Positions 21,043 to 57,690 of a DNA stretch of 64,000 nt are shown here, in pieces (position 1 is the first letter of the stretch; the number at the start of each line of letters is the position of its first letter). The DNA is taken from the NCBI RefSeq assembly GCF_026213295.1, contig NC_079415.1, positions 27,269,345 to 27,333,344 of the forward strand, in the 5' to 3' direction. A model generated the notes under the pieces. That model saw only the letters and a program-made list of their open reading frames with translations. It made no database searches and was not told the DNA's origin. Both the position numbers and the translations under genes were made by a program. This DNA comes from Gadus chalcogrammus. Its lineage: Eukaryota; Chordata; Actinopteri; Gadiformes; Gadidae.

Positions 21043-24000
21043 GTTTAAAGGAAGTAAAAGCATTATCTTTCCTACATGAATGAAATAAGTATGGACTACA
21101 TTCTGAGTGACATCCACACGTACTACTCATCTACATCTTCTGTGCACTGAGATTATCTTCTTTTGCTTAACTAACTAAGGGGTCGACTAACTAAGTCGAC
21201 ACCTAAATCTGGGAAACTCTCTTTATCTTGCTCACCCCTGCTTTATGACAGCCACAAAATCCCCTTCAGTCTCTATACTCCCTTATATGTTAAGGATATA
21301 GTTAATGTCACAGTCAAAGTTAAAACATTGCCTGTTTCATGAGTGAATTCCACAGCCACATATGTTGGTATTGTTGACAGTTGGTTGAAGGTATGCTTTT
21401 TTGCACACAGAGCACTACGGACCCATAAACCCATGCATTTGGAATTGGAGCATTTCTCTGACTTTTTCGAGCTACAGAGAAGAACATTGAAATTCAATGC
21501 ATTTCAATCAATTTTGACTTCAGAAGGGGGGCGGGATGCATAACTGCCACCTCTATTTATGGATACATCAAACAACAATCAGATTTTTCTATATTTTTTG
21601 GTTTTGGTTTGTTGGTTTGTTTAGGAAAATAGATTATGCAGTGACAATCGCTATGATGAAGGTTTGGGACTGCAAGTGTGTGTGTTTTTTAAAGTCGTCC
21701 AAATTACAATATTTGATGACTAGTAGTTTCAGTGCAAAACAAATAGTTTGAGTAAACCACATTTTGTATATCCTGGGGTATTTACTTCTAGGAAATAGTA
21801 AATGCTAGAGTGTATTTAGACTGTATGCATTTCTTACCTGCGACTGCTCAAAGAACTTTACAATTAGTGCCTCACATTCACCCATTCGCTCGCACACACG
21901 CACACAATTTTTGATACATGAGTTTTAGCTTACACTCAGGTAAAACTTTCAAGAACTTAAAGTATATCAACCTGAGAAGAACTATGTACAGTCCACTTAT
22001 ACGTCATGAATCAAATCTCCCGACACCTGGGACGGAGGTTTGATTGACAAGCATGCTGGCCCTCCCTCGCCCCTAATTACTGTTGGACAGGCGCCCGTCC
22101 CCCACCCCTTAATACTAATGTTATTGTGTTGACTCCAAACGTCAACTCAACCTCTTGTCCATTGGTATTGATTGTTGTTTGTAAAAAATAATTGTAATAA
22201 TTCAAAATCTGCCAAAATTGTATGTTCTCGCCCACATTCTTCCTGCCTAACATGATCAAAAGTAGCCCAATTAGGCGGTCCCGCCCAATCTGTCAACACT
22301 GCATGCAGGAGCCTCAAACCAGACTACTCGTTCTCAAAAAGATTCACTGAGAGTTGGGTAAGTTGGACAAGATGAGTCAGTAGAAGGAGACACCTTTGTA
22401 TGTCAAATCGTGCGTGTCCTTTCCATTAAGTGAGTCTATTCTCAATTTTAAAAACGTTCTAATAGGACAGACCGTTGTGTCAACAAATGTGAGTCTCCAT
22501 AGCGAACTCTCCTAACCACACAAACAACCGATGCTCAACCAGCATGTTTCCAATTGTATTTGTTATTTAGGTCAAACAAGAAATACCAGAACAGTTTAGG
22601 TTTTACATTAGGTTTCTAGGCTAATATTTTTACTTTGTATTCCTCCGCGAGGTCCGAAATATCTAGCTTTTGTGATGATGACATCACCTTTGGCGGGTCA
22701 CATCTTCACCCAGGGCCCAGAGGAAGTCAAGGAGACCAACTCTAAGTAGGCCTATACTAAGAGGGTAAAAAGAACAAAATAAAATTACACAGAAAATCTG
22801 TTTAAATTACGAATAACTAGCGCTTCACGCAGCCTTCACCTATTTAATATTTATATAATTTCATATCTATAAAAATATATAGCTGATAAGAATTAAATCC
22901 TTGTCATTTTTGTCATGAGATGGACACATTTTGATCTTATATAAACGTTTGCCAATGGTAGTTTGTTCACTAGGGAGTACATTTTTTCATTAGGTAGCCT
23001 CTAGTGGCCTGACAGTTGCTTTTGCCTGCAGAAGTGGAACAGTATTTATAAGATTTAAAATACCCTGGATGGATTGACTCAGATGGACGTCTTTTTTCTC
23101 TTCAGAAACTTTCTAGGTCCGATACTTAAATAAATAGCTACAGTCATAATAGTCCAGGTTTGAGGCTTAATTCATCAAGAAGTAAAAATCCATAATTTAG
23201 TAAAGGAAAACAAGCAACAAATTGTGTTAGATGACTTTTATGGTTGATTTCAGTCCCAACCACAAATATAGTATTGACATTTTCAAACATATCCGCCGAT
23301 TTCCAATGGATCCGTTACTGTCAGTCATCCATCTTCCATTGAAATAAATGTTTTGAAAGGCAACACTGCAACCAGTTGTGAACAGAGCATTACTCAATTA
23401 CATTCAACATTTGTCTCAGCATACTTCGATTTACATAAACTTAAGAATATTTTTTTTTCCCTGATGCAAGAATAAGAACTAAATATTAGTGATTTTAGTT
23501 CTCAAGAAACTCAACATCACAATAAAATGCTACTGAAAAACATTTACAGATAGATTGTTGAGAATTCAAGGGTAACTTTCTCTCGCTCAATCTCTTTGTT
23601 AAAAGTACAATAACAATTACAATCCAAACAGACACTCAAATTGCAGAAATGCATGTAGGACGATAATTGTGTCTTGGAAAATCTCACTTTTTGGCTGTGC
23701 TTGCTTAAAGGCTTTTAGAATAAGACAACACAGGCTTCACCAACTCTAAGGACATGCAGGCAACATCATGGCCAACAGGAGGTGCTGTTAAACTTGCATT
23801 TACACCCAATTTATGGGTAGGTACAGCTTGTTCTAGTTGACCGTGACATGGCTTAGCATTTAATACATTCATCAGGATTATTTTAGGAACCTGAACCAAA
23901 AATTATGAAAGATTTTCCTCACCTGAGATTGAGATCAGAACCATAGCAAGGCACTGAAAACGCACAATTGTCCTTGAAAAGATTTAAGTGAAAAGTAAAG

Positions 24001-24317
24001 TTTTCACTGATCTTGAAACGTGGTAAAGGCACTTAACAAAGCAGCAGCCAGCTATGAAGCCATTTCGCGTAACAACAACACCTTGATGAGGTAAATAATA
24101 ATTTGAGGTTGTGTAGTTGGTTTTTGTTTCATTTTTTACACCAGTGTCTATTAACACTTGGTTTGAAATAACTCCCATACCCGAGAACATCCTGGTTCCA
24201 CTTGTGGCTTAGAAAAGCTGCATGTTCTCAAAGCCCAACTCTTCCGTCATTACCGCAAGCACTGTTATAGTGTAGCACCGCCACTCTTGTATGAAGGCAG
24301 AGATTGGCTGAGTGGTT
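21043..24317. other. Intergenic sequence and ABCC4 3' flank
   Basis: No gene recognised. A decayed LINE/SINE tail lies at about 21,845-21,905 (CTCAAAGAACTTTACAATTA, CCTCACATTCACCCATTC). The part next to 24,317 should contain the ABCC4 3' UTR. No AATAAA is seen on the minus strand in the first kilobase; an ATTAAA variant lies near 23,860. The segment 22,230-22,400 is locally more GC-rich, but I cannot assign an exon to it. Confidence 0.5.
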
Positions 24318-48540
<24,223 letters not shown>

Positions 48541-48740
48541 GGCTGCAACTCATTCGGGACCGATATCAGTACGCGGTGTGGGAGGTGACGCTTCCAATTA
48601 AAGCCCACCGAGAGATGCGTGAGTCCTTCTCCCCTTGGAGCCGCCGCATGTCCGCTCTGGACGCCGGGCTGTGTATGTACATCAGACACTCAAACACCGC
48701 CCGAGGACCAGCAGCGCCGGTCACATGCACACAAGGAGTA
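48541..48740 (-). promoter_or_regulatory. abcc4 5' leader and likely promoter
   Basis: Locally GC-rich for this window (CCGCCGCATG, AGCGCCGG, several CpG), with no obvious TATA box. Typical of a CpG-rich vertebrate promoter. Exact start site not determinable. Confidence 0.5.
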
Positions 48741-49695
48741 ACATGATTGGGTGAGGATAGCGAGGGCAGGGTCTCTACCAGTTGCTCCTCCCTTCAGGAT
48801 ACTTCGTCTTTTTTATTTTACCCCAGGATGCATTTATATTTAGGGTTGAGACACTTTTATTCAAAAGGAACGAACTTGAAGCCTTCAGATTTAGAATCAC
48901 CCCGCTCTACCTCCTTCGATAACCCGTCCAATGTTAACGTTTGAATAATATGTGAAGGTTGTAAAATAAACATTTAGATTGCCAAAGTAGTTAAATGAAA
49001 CAAAGGAAAACCAAGTAGCAAAATCTTATCTGCAATACTCTGAAAAGGTTAAACATCGAAAATACAGATCAAGTTATTATGCAAGTTGTATGAGCAACTT
49101 AGAGTTCAGCATTAAGTTAGTATCACAACAACAATACAGTGTAATATACAGTGAAGAGTGAACAGGTACAGAGATGTATTAGAGCTGTTTTGCAATACTA
49201 AGTTATTGGTACAACATCACAGTACAAATCAGTGAACAGGTACAGCAGAGATGTCTTTCAGCTGAAGTCCAAAAGTAACCTAGTATATGCGTTAATGTGA
49301 TCTAGGGTGACAGGTTGAAACAGAATCAACTTTGGAGAACCATAACCTGACTTCAAACAGTGGTGGCCAATCACGTGAGCCGGCGATCAGAACAGACAAT
49401 GGCCAAGGGAAGAAGAGTTCTTATATCAGACTTGTTCAACATGCAATGTTAGCATTATAGCGTTCCACTGTTTGCAGAGCTACTGTGAAGATGGCAGAGA
49501 GACTGATAGCCTCTGTGTTTTCCTCTCCTATGGAAGGCCATAAGTGGAAATAACGTCTTAGAAATATGAAAGGCCACATTATTGTGTGTGGGAGTGTGGG
49601 AGTCTCTAGTAAGCTCCTAAATTGTGTGTGTATACTCCATTAATGTGTTGTGTATGTCAAAAGGACAAGTTACCTTGGCCCACTATCCGAGAGTA
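48741..49695. other. Intergenic, nothing firmly recognised
   Basis: AT-rich sequence with ACAGTACA/GAACAGGTACAG(CA)GAGATGT words recurring near 49,160 and 49,235, suggesting a decayed direct repeat. No gene. Confidence 0.4.
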
Positions 49696-49930
49696 GCAGA
49701 CCTGTGACCCACTGCATAAGATGAAGGCCTGAGACATTCATCCAGGGGGCACCAGTACAAACTAACAACCTAAAGACCCAAAACTCAATAAGGAAAAACT
49801 TGAGGGTGTGTGTGAGAGTGACCAACATATGGAACAACCTACCATCAGAAGTGGTGAACGCACCAAGTGTCAATTGTTTCAAGAACAAACTGGTTACATG
49901 CTGGAAAAATGAACAAGTTCTCTAGTACTT
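49695..49930 (+). pseudogene. LINE ORF2 C-terminal fragment
   Basis: The frame reads NLRVCVRVTNIWNNLPSEVV, then NAPSVNCFKNKLVTCW, which matches the extreme C-terminus of CR1/jockey-like reverse transcriptase proteins (VWNSLPxEVVxAxSVNxFKxxLD). Upstream (GHQYKL-like) is decayed. Confidence 0.65.
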
Positions 49931-50509
49931 TAAGAGTGACATAGACAACTCCCAAAACATAAGTACAAGCAAACAGCCAGTAAGATGTAGATCTGATCAT
50001 AGTGGCAACTAGAGCCATTGATCAGAAGAGAACCTAAGGTTACCTAAGGTAACAGGTGACAGCCAGGCCCCCCTTTATGGTCGCAAATGATAGCCTAGCG
50101 TTGTACACCCATTGACAACTTTGATATGAATGAGGGATTCAACTCAGAACTCAAACTAAAATGATATGTTTAGATTTAGAAGCTCTACCCCAACTGGAAG
50201 TGACGGAATTGATGGGGGATCCAGGTGTCTAGTTCACTTGGGAACGAGCTAAAGGCATGGGGTCTTTTGGATATGAAAGGATTATCAATTTGGTGGTTCC
50301 AGCACAACCGGGAGTGATAATAATAATAATTAATACCTCCCTGAGAGGTATTACTCCCTAAGATGTCCCTAAGATGTCAAAAAACACAAATTTGTTAATA
50401 AGATAGAGACCTCTCTTTAATATGAATCAATTCATTAAGGTCTACTAGAACACGCATTTGGGGCCTCTAGCGTTACGTGAAAGGTTCACAAAGCACCATC
50501 AAATGTCCT
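49931..50509. other. Intergenic, nothing recognised
   Basis: Short duplicated words (CCTAAGGTTACCTAAGGTAA; ATGTCCCTAAGATGTC) only. Confidence 0.4.
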
Positions 50510-50890
50510 TGCCCTAAGGCGTGTAATCACATCTGTGAACATGTTTTTGAAGTCTGGTGTCAAAGGTTAAAAGGAGCCCACACCATGCCCCTTATTGTAT
50601 TAAAAGATGTGAATGTGCATTTTGCCCACATGTTTTTTTGGTTATGTAATAGAGGTCTGATGTCAGATGTGCATATGATATGCACACATGATAGGTCTGG
50701 GAAGAACTTAAGCTTACAATCTCGCAAGCGAGCATTGGAGCATTTGCTGAGTCACTTCTTGTAGGGCTGGAGCCCCCAAATTGATTATCGCATATGTCCT
50801 TTGAGATCCTCTTTGATATAAAAGAGACCCCAGGTCTATAGCTCACTTGTTAGTCGCCTTGACCCCTAAGTCACCTACTCATTGCATCAC
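50510..50890 (+). repeat. Unclassified interspersed repeat, copy A
   Basis: Shares with 58,905-59,275 the ordered words GTTTTTGAAGTC, AAAAGGAGCC, GGTCTGGGAAGAACTT, GAGCA(T/C)TTGCTGAGTCA, GTCCTTTGAGA(T/C)CCTCTTTGATAT, GAGACC and TATTGCATCAC(-like). Non-coding. A G18 run follows at 50,896-50,913. Confidence 0.8.
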
Positions 50891-50913
50891 ACATGGGGGG
50901 GGGGGGGGGGGGG

Positions 50914-51971
50914 TTTAGGGCAGCTCAGCTGCAAAATGTAACGTTGTTATGTCATCAAGTGCACTATTGTCTGGAGTAAAGGCAGGCAGCAGGCTAAATC
51001 ATTTACTTTTAAACAAGTAAATGACTGAAGTGATTTAGACAAAAATGTAGCTCATGCTCCACTTGTTTGGAATACGGATTGTATTCAATTTATCATTTAG
51101 GTTATTCCTCAAACAGAATATAGCCAAATCGATTGTAATCCCTCAAAAGCGCAAGTGAGCATGAAAAATACCCAGAGCAGTTTGACTAACTAACGAAACA
51201 TCCTAAACAATCACTGAACCTAGATATAGTGTGTACATTGAATAATACCTCAAGCTGTTACTCTGCATTTCCCTGTTAACTTTGTGTGCATGTTTATGTG
51301 TGCGTCGTAACATAAGATGACATTAGGCAATAAGTAATTATGTCCATAGAAGCACAGGAAATAGTATACATAAAGTTGCATACTGCCTATCAATACATTT
51401 ACAGTATGTATGCCTTCATATTTTTTGTGACTTTTGCCGTTATCTGAATAGTCACCTTTAAATTCATCCTCCATAATCGAATGGGTAACAAAGTAGCCAA
51501 TGGGACTGCATCTTGCTACGTTGTAGAATGACAAAAAAATAGTTTGTACCTTGTAACATGTAAAGGACTAAGGTCCTTACGGTGTAGGTGTTAGATTTAT
51601 GCAGTAATGAATGTCTTCATGATACTAAAGGAACCCTGACACGCAAAGCACGTTAAAAGGAGATGTTTTGCTGAGTCACTGCACACTTCGTCTTATGAAA
51701 CCGCACATTTATGGAATGCATTACACTAGCAAAATCGGATGATGAGGAAGCAATCCAAGTAGCCATGGCAAGGTGAGATACATCGCTAGTTTTATGCTGT
51801 AGCGTTCTGAACACCCATATAAAGTAATACATGAATGGAACAAGAATGGAAGAATGGAACAACCCGTTGGCTGAAACAGACCATTTGTGTGTTAACATGC
51901 CAAAATGAGACCTGACATGTCAGCTTTTTGTTGCATTATCACATCAACATATGATGTGTTAACAAGACCAA
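50914..51971. other. Intergenic, nothing recognised
   Basis: AT-rich sequence without a gene, RNA or clear repeat. Confidence 0.4.
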
Positions 51972-52073
51972 ACTACGTGTTAAAGGTGACATATTGCACA
52001 ACAAGGTGTGAGTGTGATAAGGGTTGTAACGGCAAATCACACTCACACCTGGCGGTATAATATGTCACCTTGG
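51972..52073. mobile_element. Palindromic miniature element, internally deleted copy
   Basis: Only the two ends remain: AAAGGTGACATATTGCACAA ... GGTGTGAGTGTGATAAG and GCAAATCACACTCACACCTG ... TATAATATGTCACCTT. About 100 bp against ~255-275 bp in the other copies. Confidence 0.85.
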
Positions 52074-52139
52074 ACACACAAAATTTGGTCTCGGACATTT
52101 CTAAGACGTAATTTGCCCTAATGGCCTTCAATAGTTAAC

Positions 52140-52815
52140 ATGACGTCACACAAATGGGCCATGAAGTGACACCCCTCCATCACTGCAGCAGTCTGTGGCT
52201 ATCAATGCAATGCCTGAATTGTTTGTCAGGCTGAATCAGGCGTTGCGTCGCAACCTTGTACAACCGTTCATTTCAATGGGGGTAGTGCGTGGTGAGCTAC
52301 GCAATGGGGGGCAGCGTGGGGGGGGGCACAAAAAGTGCAGCGGTGTGTAGATAGAAGTAGAAACACAATCCACTTTTGGAGAAACTTAAGCCGACATCAC
52401 GCTGCTGGGGTCAATCCCGCAGGAGCCCGTGGGAAGGACAACCTTGTTTCCATTTAGAGATAGCATTATTCATTTTACTGTACAGAATACCTCTATTTGT
52501 TGTTTTTTGCAAAAAAAAAAAAATCTTTGCACAATCTCTGCAGGCACTGCCATTTTTCATTTAACTGCCTTTCTTGTATATGTATGTGACCAACAAGACT
52601 GCTGAATATTGGATCTCGAGTCAGCATTGTAGCATTCTGACATTTTCAAAGAAGTGGTCAGCCTCAAAGTTCAAAGAAGTGAATTGCTGTGCAGCCACTT
52701 GGCGTTGTGTGTTGATAATGCGTAACATGACATCACACAAATGGGCCATGGAAGTGACACTCCCACCAAACCGCAGCAGTCTGCGTTGAACTCTGCAACA
52801 CAGGATTTGGTCTGC
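52140..52815. repeat. Direct repeat pair
   Basis: ACATGACGTCACACAAATGG with GTGACACCCCTCC ... GCAGCAGTCTG at 52,139-52,196 recurs at 52,727-52,787 (ACATGACATCACACAAATGG ...). The intervening ~530 bp has no gene. Confidence 0.7.
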
Positions 52816-52819
52816 ATTT

Positions 52820-53092
52820 AAGGTGACATATTATACCACCAGGTCTGAGTGTGATTAGCCGTTGCTTTGAAAATCTGCCTCTTCTGACATCACAAGTGGG
52901 CCTTCCACCTAGAGGTATGAAGGATAGATGAGCAATGTTTGCTACAGTCCACCGGTTTGGCTGGTTGTCTGATAGACATACCATATACATCTAGTTGGAC
53001 ACATCCACTTGTGATTTCAGAAGAGGCAGATTTTGAAAACGGCTTGTAACGGCTAATCACACTCACACCTGCTGGTATAATATGTCACTTTT
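52820..53092. mobile_element. Palindromic miniature element, full-length copy 2
   Basis: Ends TTAAGGTGACATATTATACC and ...GGTATAATATGTCACTTTTG. Contains AAAATCTGCCTCTTCTGA and its inverted partner, like copy 1 in abcc4 intron 5. Confidence 0.85.
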
Positions 53093-53337
53093 GACTCTTG
53101 AACCTTGGCCCTCTGACCACCCCTTCCACGTTGAGAAAAAATATAAACAGCTAGCTTAGCTTATTTGACATCTTCCTGACGAATAATCGCATCATCACAC
53201 TAGCAGTTGTTTGCACGTCAGTAGAATATGACGGCCAGGGGTGCAAAACCGACAGCAGACCAATCAAACAAAGACAAATCCCAACTGTAAAGCTTTTGAG
53301 CCTTGGTTGATCAAGTCCTCCAGCAGCACGTATAACT

Positions 53338-53580
53338 GTATTAGCTCAGGAGGTAGAGTGGGTTGACTGGTAACCGCAAGGTTGCTAGTTCAATCCCCGG
53401 CTCCTCCTAGCTGAGTGTTGCAGTGTCCCTGAGGAAGGCACCGACCTAACCCTAACTGCTCCAGGCGAGCTGGCTGACACCTTGCATGGTTGACTCTGCA
53501 GTCGGTGTGTGCATGAATGGGTGAACAACAGGCAATACTGTAAAGTGCTTTATAAATACAGTCCATTTACGTGTACTGAC
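53338..53580 (+). mobile_element. tRNA-derived SINE
   Basis: A box TTAGCTCAGGAGGTAGAGTG and B box GGTTGCTAGTTCAATCCCC at tRNA spacing, then a tRNA-unrelated body (GTGTCCCTGAGGAAGGCACC). The tail GTAAAGTGCTTTATAAATAC is LINE-related. Layout fits the V-SINE-like families of fish. Confidence 0.85.
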
Positions 53581-53639
53581 CGACCAGAAGGAGAGCACCA
53601 ATTTCACCTGTCCTATGGACCCTTCATCAGTTGCATGTC

Positions 53640-53828
53640 AGTTCTAGAATCGATTTTAAAATCCTCTTTTTGGTGTTCAAAACAATGGATCAGTGCCCGA
53701 ATACTTGTCAGACATGCTCCTGATGTGTGCTCCCTCTAGATCAGTCCACTCCCCTGGCTCTGCCCTCTTAGTTGTTCCCCGGTTGAGGACAGGGCCCTTC
53801 GGGGAGGCGGCCTTTAGTGTCTATGGTC
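53640..53828 (+). pseudogene. LINE reverse transcriptase C-terminal fragment
   Basis: A frame with SALLVVPRLRTGPFGEAAFS, then VYGP matches the L2-type motif LLxVPRTRLRTxGDRAFSVxAP. It is truncated at the hAT end starting at 53,835. Confidence 0.6.
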
Positions 53829-53834
53829 CTCGCC

Positions 53835-54960
53835 CAGTGGCGCAAAAAGTGGGTATGCACTATATGCAGCGCATAGGGGCGCCGAAGCGATGGAAGTAAA
53901 ATTATTTCAGTCTGTATTTAACAGCGTTTGTGTACATGATATGATGATCAGTAACAGAGGAACGTCACTGATAAGGCCCCGCTCCTTCGCCTCCCTCCCC
54001 CCCTCCTCCCCACACGGCGCTCCAGTGGCCGCCCCCTCGACTACGCCCTGGAGGTGAGCGCCAGAGTGTCTTCATTTGAACCGTATTGTCATCTGATGAC
54101 ACGTACCTCAATATGGAGAGGCAGAGAAGAAAGCCCTCGGGGTCACAACATAGAAAAAGAAAGATTGGGAAGGTCGTTTTTATGTCAGTGTATCAAGAGG
54201 AGGCTTGTAAATATACAGGTTAGCTAAATCTACTACTAGTAAAACAACAGGTTACTGTTGTCTTGCAACTGTGTACTGATCAGAATGGAGCCTACAATAT
54301 AACGGATCATAACAAGAAAAATAAAGGAACTTGTTTTTGGTTATTTTGTTTTACTTCAATCTCTATGCAAGTCTTTGTTTTATATCAATAGACCCAGTAA
54401 AAACGGAGTTATAAAGTTTATACTTTATAACTCCGTTAATAATCCAAAATTTAATAAATTAATAATCCCAAAAAAAAAAAAAAGATTATTATCGTACCTG
54501 AATCGAGACTGAATCGTTCTACACAGTATTACGATGCATCGAAGAATCGATTATTTTTCCCACCCCTATTGGTTACTGTACTCCAACAGTTCTAATAGAG
54601 TCTATTGTTTTGCATGTAAGCTTTTTGGTGAAACTAGAGTGGTGGGGTATAATGACTGGCAGTGTCTTTCAAAGATACTGAAGCACCATGAAACAAGTGG
54701 TTACCACATAAATGCTTATCTGATGTGGAAAGAATTGGCACCCCGCTTATGCCTAGGTAAAACTATTGATAGCGAATTGCAGAGAGCCTGTTGACTCGAG
54801 TGATCGACTGCATACTCTTCCTTGCAGAAAGAAACCTGCCACTGAGGGGGACTGTGAAGATGTGAATGGCATCTTCACTGTGTTAACATGTTTTAAAAGA
54901 TTCACGTGTTCCTGTCTGGCTGTTAGCCCTGTAATAGTCTGCAGCTGTGGCTCATAGATT
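53835..54960 (+). pseudogene. hAT relic with ZMYM1-like TTF zinc finger
   Basis: Begins with a hAT-like end CAGTGGCGCAAAAAGTGG. At 54,570-54,770 a frame reads WLLYSNSSNRVYCFACKLFG, then HHETSGYHINAYLMWKELAP, the TTF-type zinc finger region at the N-terminus of ZMYM1-like hAT transposases. The catalytic core and C-terminus are missing. A fragment of another hAT family lies inside (54,500-54,569). Confidence 0.65.
54500..54569. mobile_element. 3'-end fragment of the hAT miniature family
   Basis: GAATCGAGACTGAATCGTTC ... CGATGCATCGAAGAATCGAT ... TTTCCCACCCCTA matches the right end of the element at 35,025-35,687. Confidence 0.8.
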
Positions 54961-55229
54961 AATTGAGCCACACCCTTTCTGGTGCTCCTTAAGAGGGCCA
55001 GAGTTGAGGGCGGCTTGAGTTGTGCAAGTGACTCGACTGTTTTTAAGTAAAAATATGTTTTTACCAACAACATTGTGCGTCGAGGAAACTATTTTTCTCA
55101 GGGACAAAATGCACAGATAGGAAATCCTAGAAATGGAAATTTTCTGGGTATCCTTGATCTCTTATAGCACGGTATGATGTTACACTGGCAGAGCATCTTA
55201 GAAAGGCTGCCTCTAAAAAAAACACCGGA

Positions 55230-56047
55230 TATCTGTCCTGGTGCACTCAAAATTCCCTCACAAGGGAAGCAGCTCAGCTTCTAGTCCAATCACTGGTCAT
55301 CTCCCACCTTCGACTACTGCAACTCACTCCTGGCTGGACTTCCTGCCTCTGCGAATAAGCCTTTGCAGCGCATCCAGAATGCGGCAGCGCGCTTCGTGTT
55401 CAACCTACCGAAGTTCTCCCATGTGACCCCCCTCTTCCGGGACCTCCACTGGCTCCCTGTAGTAGCTTGCATCAAATTTAAGACGATGGTACTGGCATAC
55501 AAGGCAGTCGATGGAACTGCCCCTGCCTACCTCCAAGCATTGCTAAAGCCACACACCCCAGCTCGATCCCTCCGCTCAACTACCTCAGCTGGTCGTCTGG
55601 AACCGCCATCGCTAAGAGCTAGCAAAGGCCGTACAGCAAAGTCACAACTTTTCTTGGTTTTGGGACCTCAGTGGTGAAACGAGCTCCCTGCCGCTCTCAG
55701 GACCGCAGAGTCGCTCACTATCTTCCGAAAAAGACTCAAGACTCACCTGTTGAGAGTCCACCTCGACACTGCATAGCCACCCACCTCCCTCTGGCCACCA
55801 TTGTACACTGTGTTGTATTGTATTGTATTGTATTATAGTACTTAACTGTGTAGCAACTGCAGTAGCTGCTATCATGGCTGTAACACGGGGAATTGATTAG
55901 CCTAGCGATTGTGGTACTTTCACTTGGTTCTATGAACATCCTTTCTGTACCGACAGCGATATATTGATGCACTTCTTATGACAGATGTACTTATTGTAAG
56001 TCGCTTTTTGATAAAAGCGTCTGCTAAATGCCCTAAATGTAAATGAA
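55230..56047 (+). pseudogene. L2-like LINE, C-terminal ORF2 fragment with 3' tail
   Basis: IQNAAARFVFNLPKFSHVTP, then FRDLHWLPVVACIKFKTMVL and LAYKAVDGTAPAYLQAL are hallmark C-terminal LINE motifs of fish. A frameshift near 55,360 separates the upstream part. A TGA at 55,675 replaces the conserved second Trp of the QWWNELP motif. The 3' tail GTAAGTCGCTTTTTGATAAA, GCGTCTGCTAAATGCCCTAA ends at ~56,045. Confidence 0.9.
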
Positions 56048-56509
56048 TACAATTTAAATAAAAGTTAAACAAGTTTACTGACACTCACAGTGTTAAAACC
56101 CGAAAAGAATGAAACCGATCTGAATAAAGCCAGACAATAACGCATGCATCTGTTTATGAAAGGTCAGCTCTCAAGTATTAGATATAACCAGCTACTACAG
56201 CTAACACATTGACATGGCAAACATATGCCTACTGGCTGGCAAAGACAGAGCTGGTTGTTTTGAGCACATCGTTTTCCCATGGGATGCAATTGCTGTTGTC
56301 AAGGTCTTGGTCTATCGAGAGCAAGCGTTGAAAGCCAGCACTCCTGGGTACTAGGTCAGCAGAGTTGGTGGCTGTATTACCTACCCTGCTTTTCAAACCC
56401 GCAACACACAGTAACAGTTAACAGTTCAATGCCACGGATCCTCTTATCCCCTTCTTTTCGTTTTTGTGACGCACATCCCACAACCAAACAGTTTATTTAA
56501 CAATAAATT
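56048..56509. other. Intergenic, nothing recognised
   Basis: No gene or clear repeat. Confidence 0.4.
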
Positions 56510-56830
56510 CTACTCTTTCTTTATGTCGTTTGGCTTTCATTTGTTTCTTTCTCTGTTTCTCTCCTTATTCTTTCCTGCTTTTTTTATTTCGTTTTGTTGC
56601 TGCTTTCTCTCCTTTTATTCTCTCTTTTGTTCCTTCTTTCTTTATTTCTTACCTCCTCTCTATCTTTCTTTCTTTGGTTGTTTGTTTCTTACCTTCTTTC
56701 GTTCATTCTTCCTTTCTTTCCTCCTTTCTTTCAATCTTTCTTTCCTTCTTCCTTTCTATATCCCTCTTTCCTGTTTCATTTATCGTTCAGTCGTGCCTTA
56801 TTTCATTCTTTCTTTCATTCTTCAGTTTTT
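56510..56830. repeat. Degenerate (TTTC)n pyrimidine tract
   Basis: About 320 bp almost free of purines on the plus strand, built from TTTC/TTCC words. The overlapping Phe/Leu/Ser-rich frames are repeat artefacts. Confidence 0.9.
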
Positions 56831-57477
56831 CCTCAGAAAGAGGGGGGGGGTGGTAGAGCTGTGATTGGGCGGACTGGTCCTGGGCCCCGTTTCCCGATAA
56901 CGATGGATCTTCGCTCGTACGATCATTCTCCCGATGGATCTTGCGATCCATCGATAATTTCTTTGGAGCGTTTCCCGAAACTCCTCTTAACGTGAACGCG
57001 CATTCGCTGCACTCACGACGTCGTAGGATTGTAACTGTCTACTGACACGGTGCTGAAATGGGCTCCGTAGGAGGGGGAGACGCAGGAATGTCGCAGGAAA
57101 ATTGTGTTAAAAAGGGTTAAAATATATCCCCATCAAGGACAACAGCAGAGTAGCCTACGAAAAAAATAGACTGCAATTATATGAATGCTAAAGACATTAA
57201 AACACAATTGATTAGGCTGAAACCGACATATATCAGTCCTAATCCTGAATGCACTGTGCGTTTCACGGCATTTTCCCCCCTGAAATAATTCCATATGACA
57301 AAAAATTAAAAATAGCTTGTGTGACAACTACATTTATCTTAATGGGCTGATTTCTGAAACATGCTTTGCGCAGCAAAGAGAGCCGACTTAATCTGATTCC
57401 GAATAAGGGTTTCCTTGATTGATATATGATTGGCTATAAAAGCCCCTCCGGAAATAGGGTAAGGTATATGTATTGAT

Positions 57478-57690
57478 GAGGAATACAACGAAGCCCACCG
57501 TCTGGCCCGGTGCATCGTTGAGCGCACGATCGGGAGGTGGAAGTTGCGCTTTAGATGCCTTCACAGGTCAGGCGGAGGGCTCCAGTTTTCGCCGGCCAAG
57601 TCATGCGCCGTGATATGTGTGACGGCTATGTTGCACAACATTGCAGCTAAGGCTGGGGTGGCATTGCATGAACCGGCAACACATTCTCAC
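57478..57690 (+). pseudogene. HARBI1-like transposase, part before the insertion
   Basis: Frame EEYNEAHRLARCIVERTIGR, then WKLRFRCLHRSGGGLQFSPA and TAMLHNIAAKAGVALHEPA. This is the third catalytic (E) region and the C-terminal HNIA motif of Harbinger transposases. The frame runs into the inserted inverted-repeat unit and hits a stop. Upstream catalytic Asp regions are absent. Confidence 0.85.

Noticed and set aside
22230..22420. Possible first exon or promoter of another gene
   Set aside because: Slightly GC-richer with a GTAAG word, but no coding frame or homology that I can support.
56466..56995. Phe/Leu/Ser-rich frames resembling membrane proteins
   Set aside because: Three overlapping frames all arise from the degenerate TTTC tract. 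No motif or conserved context.
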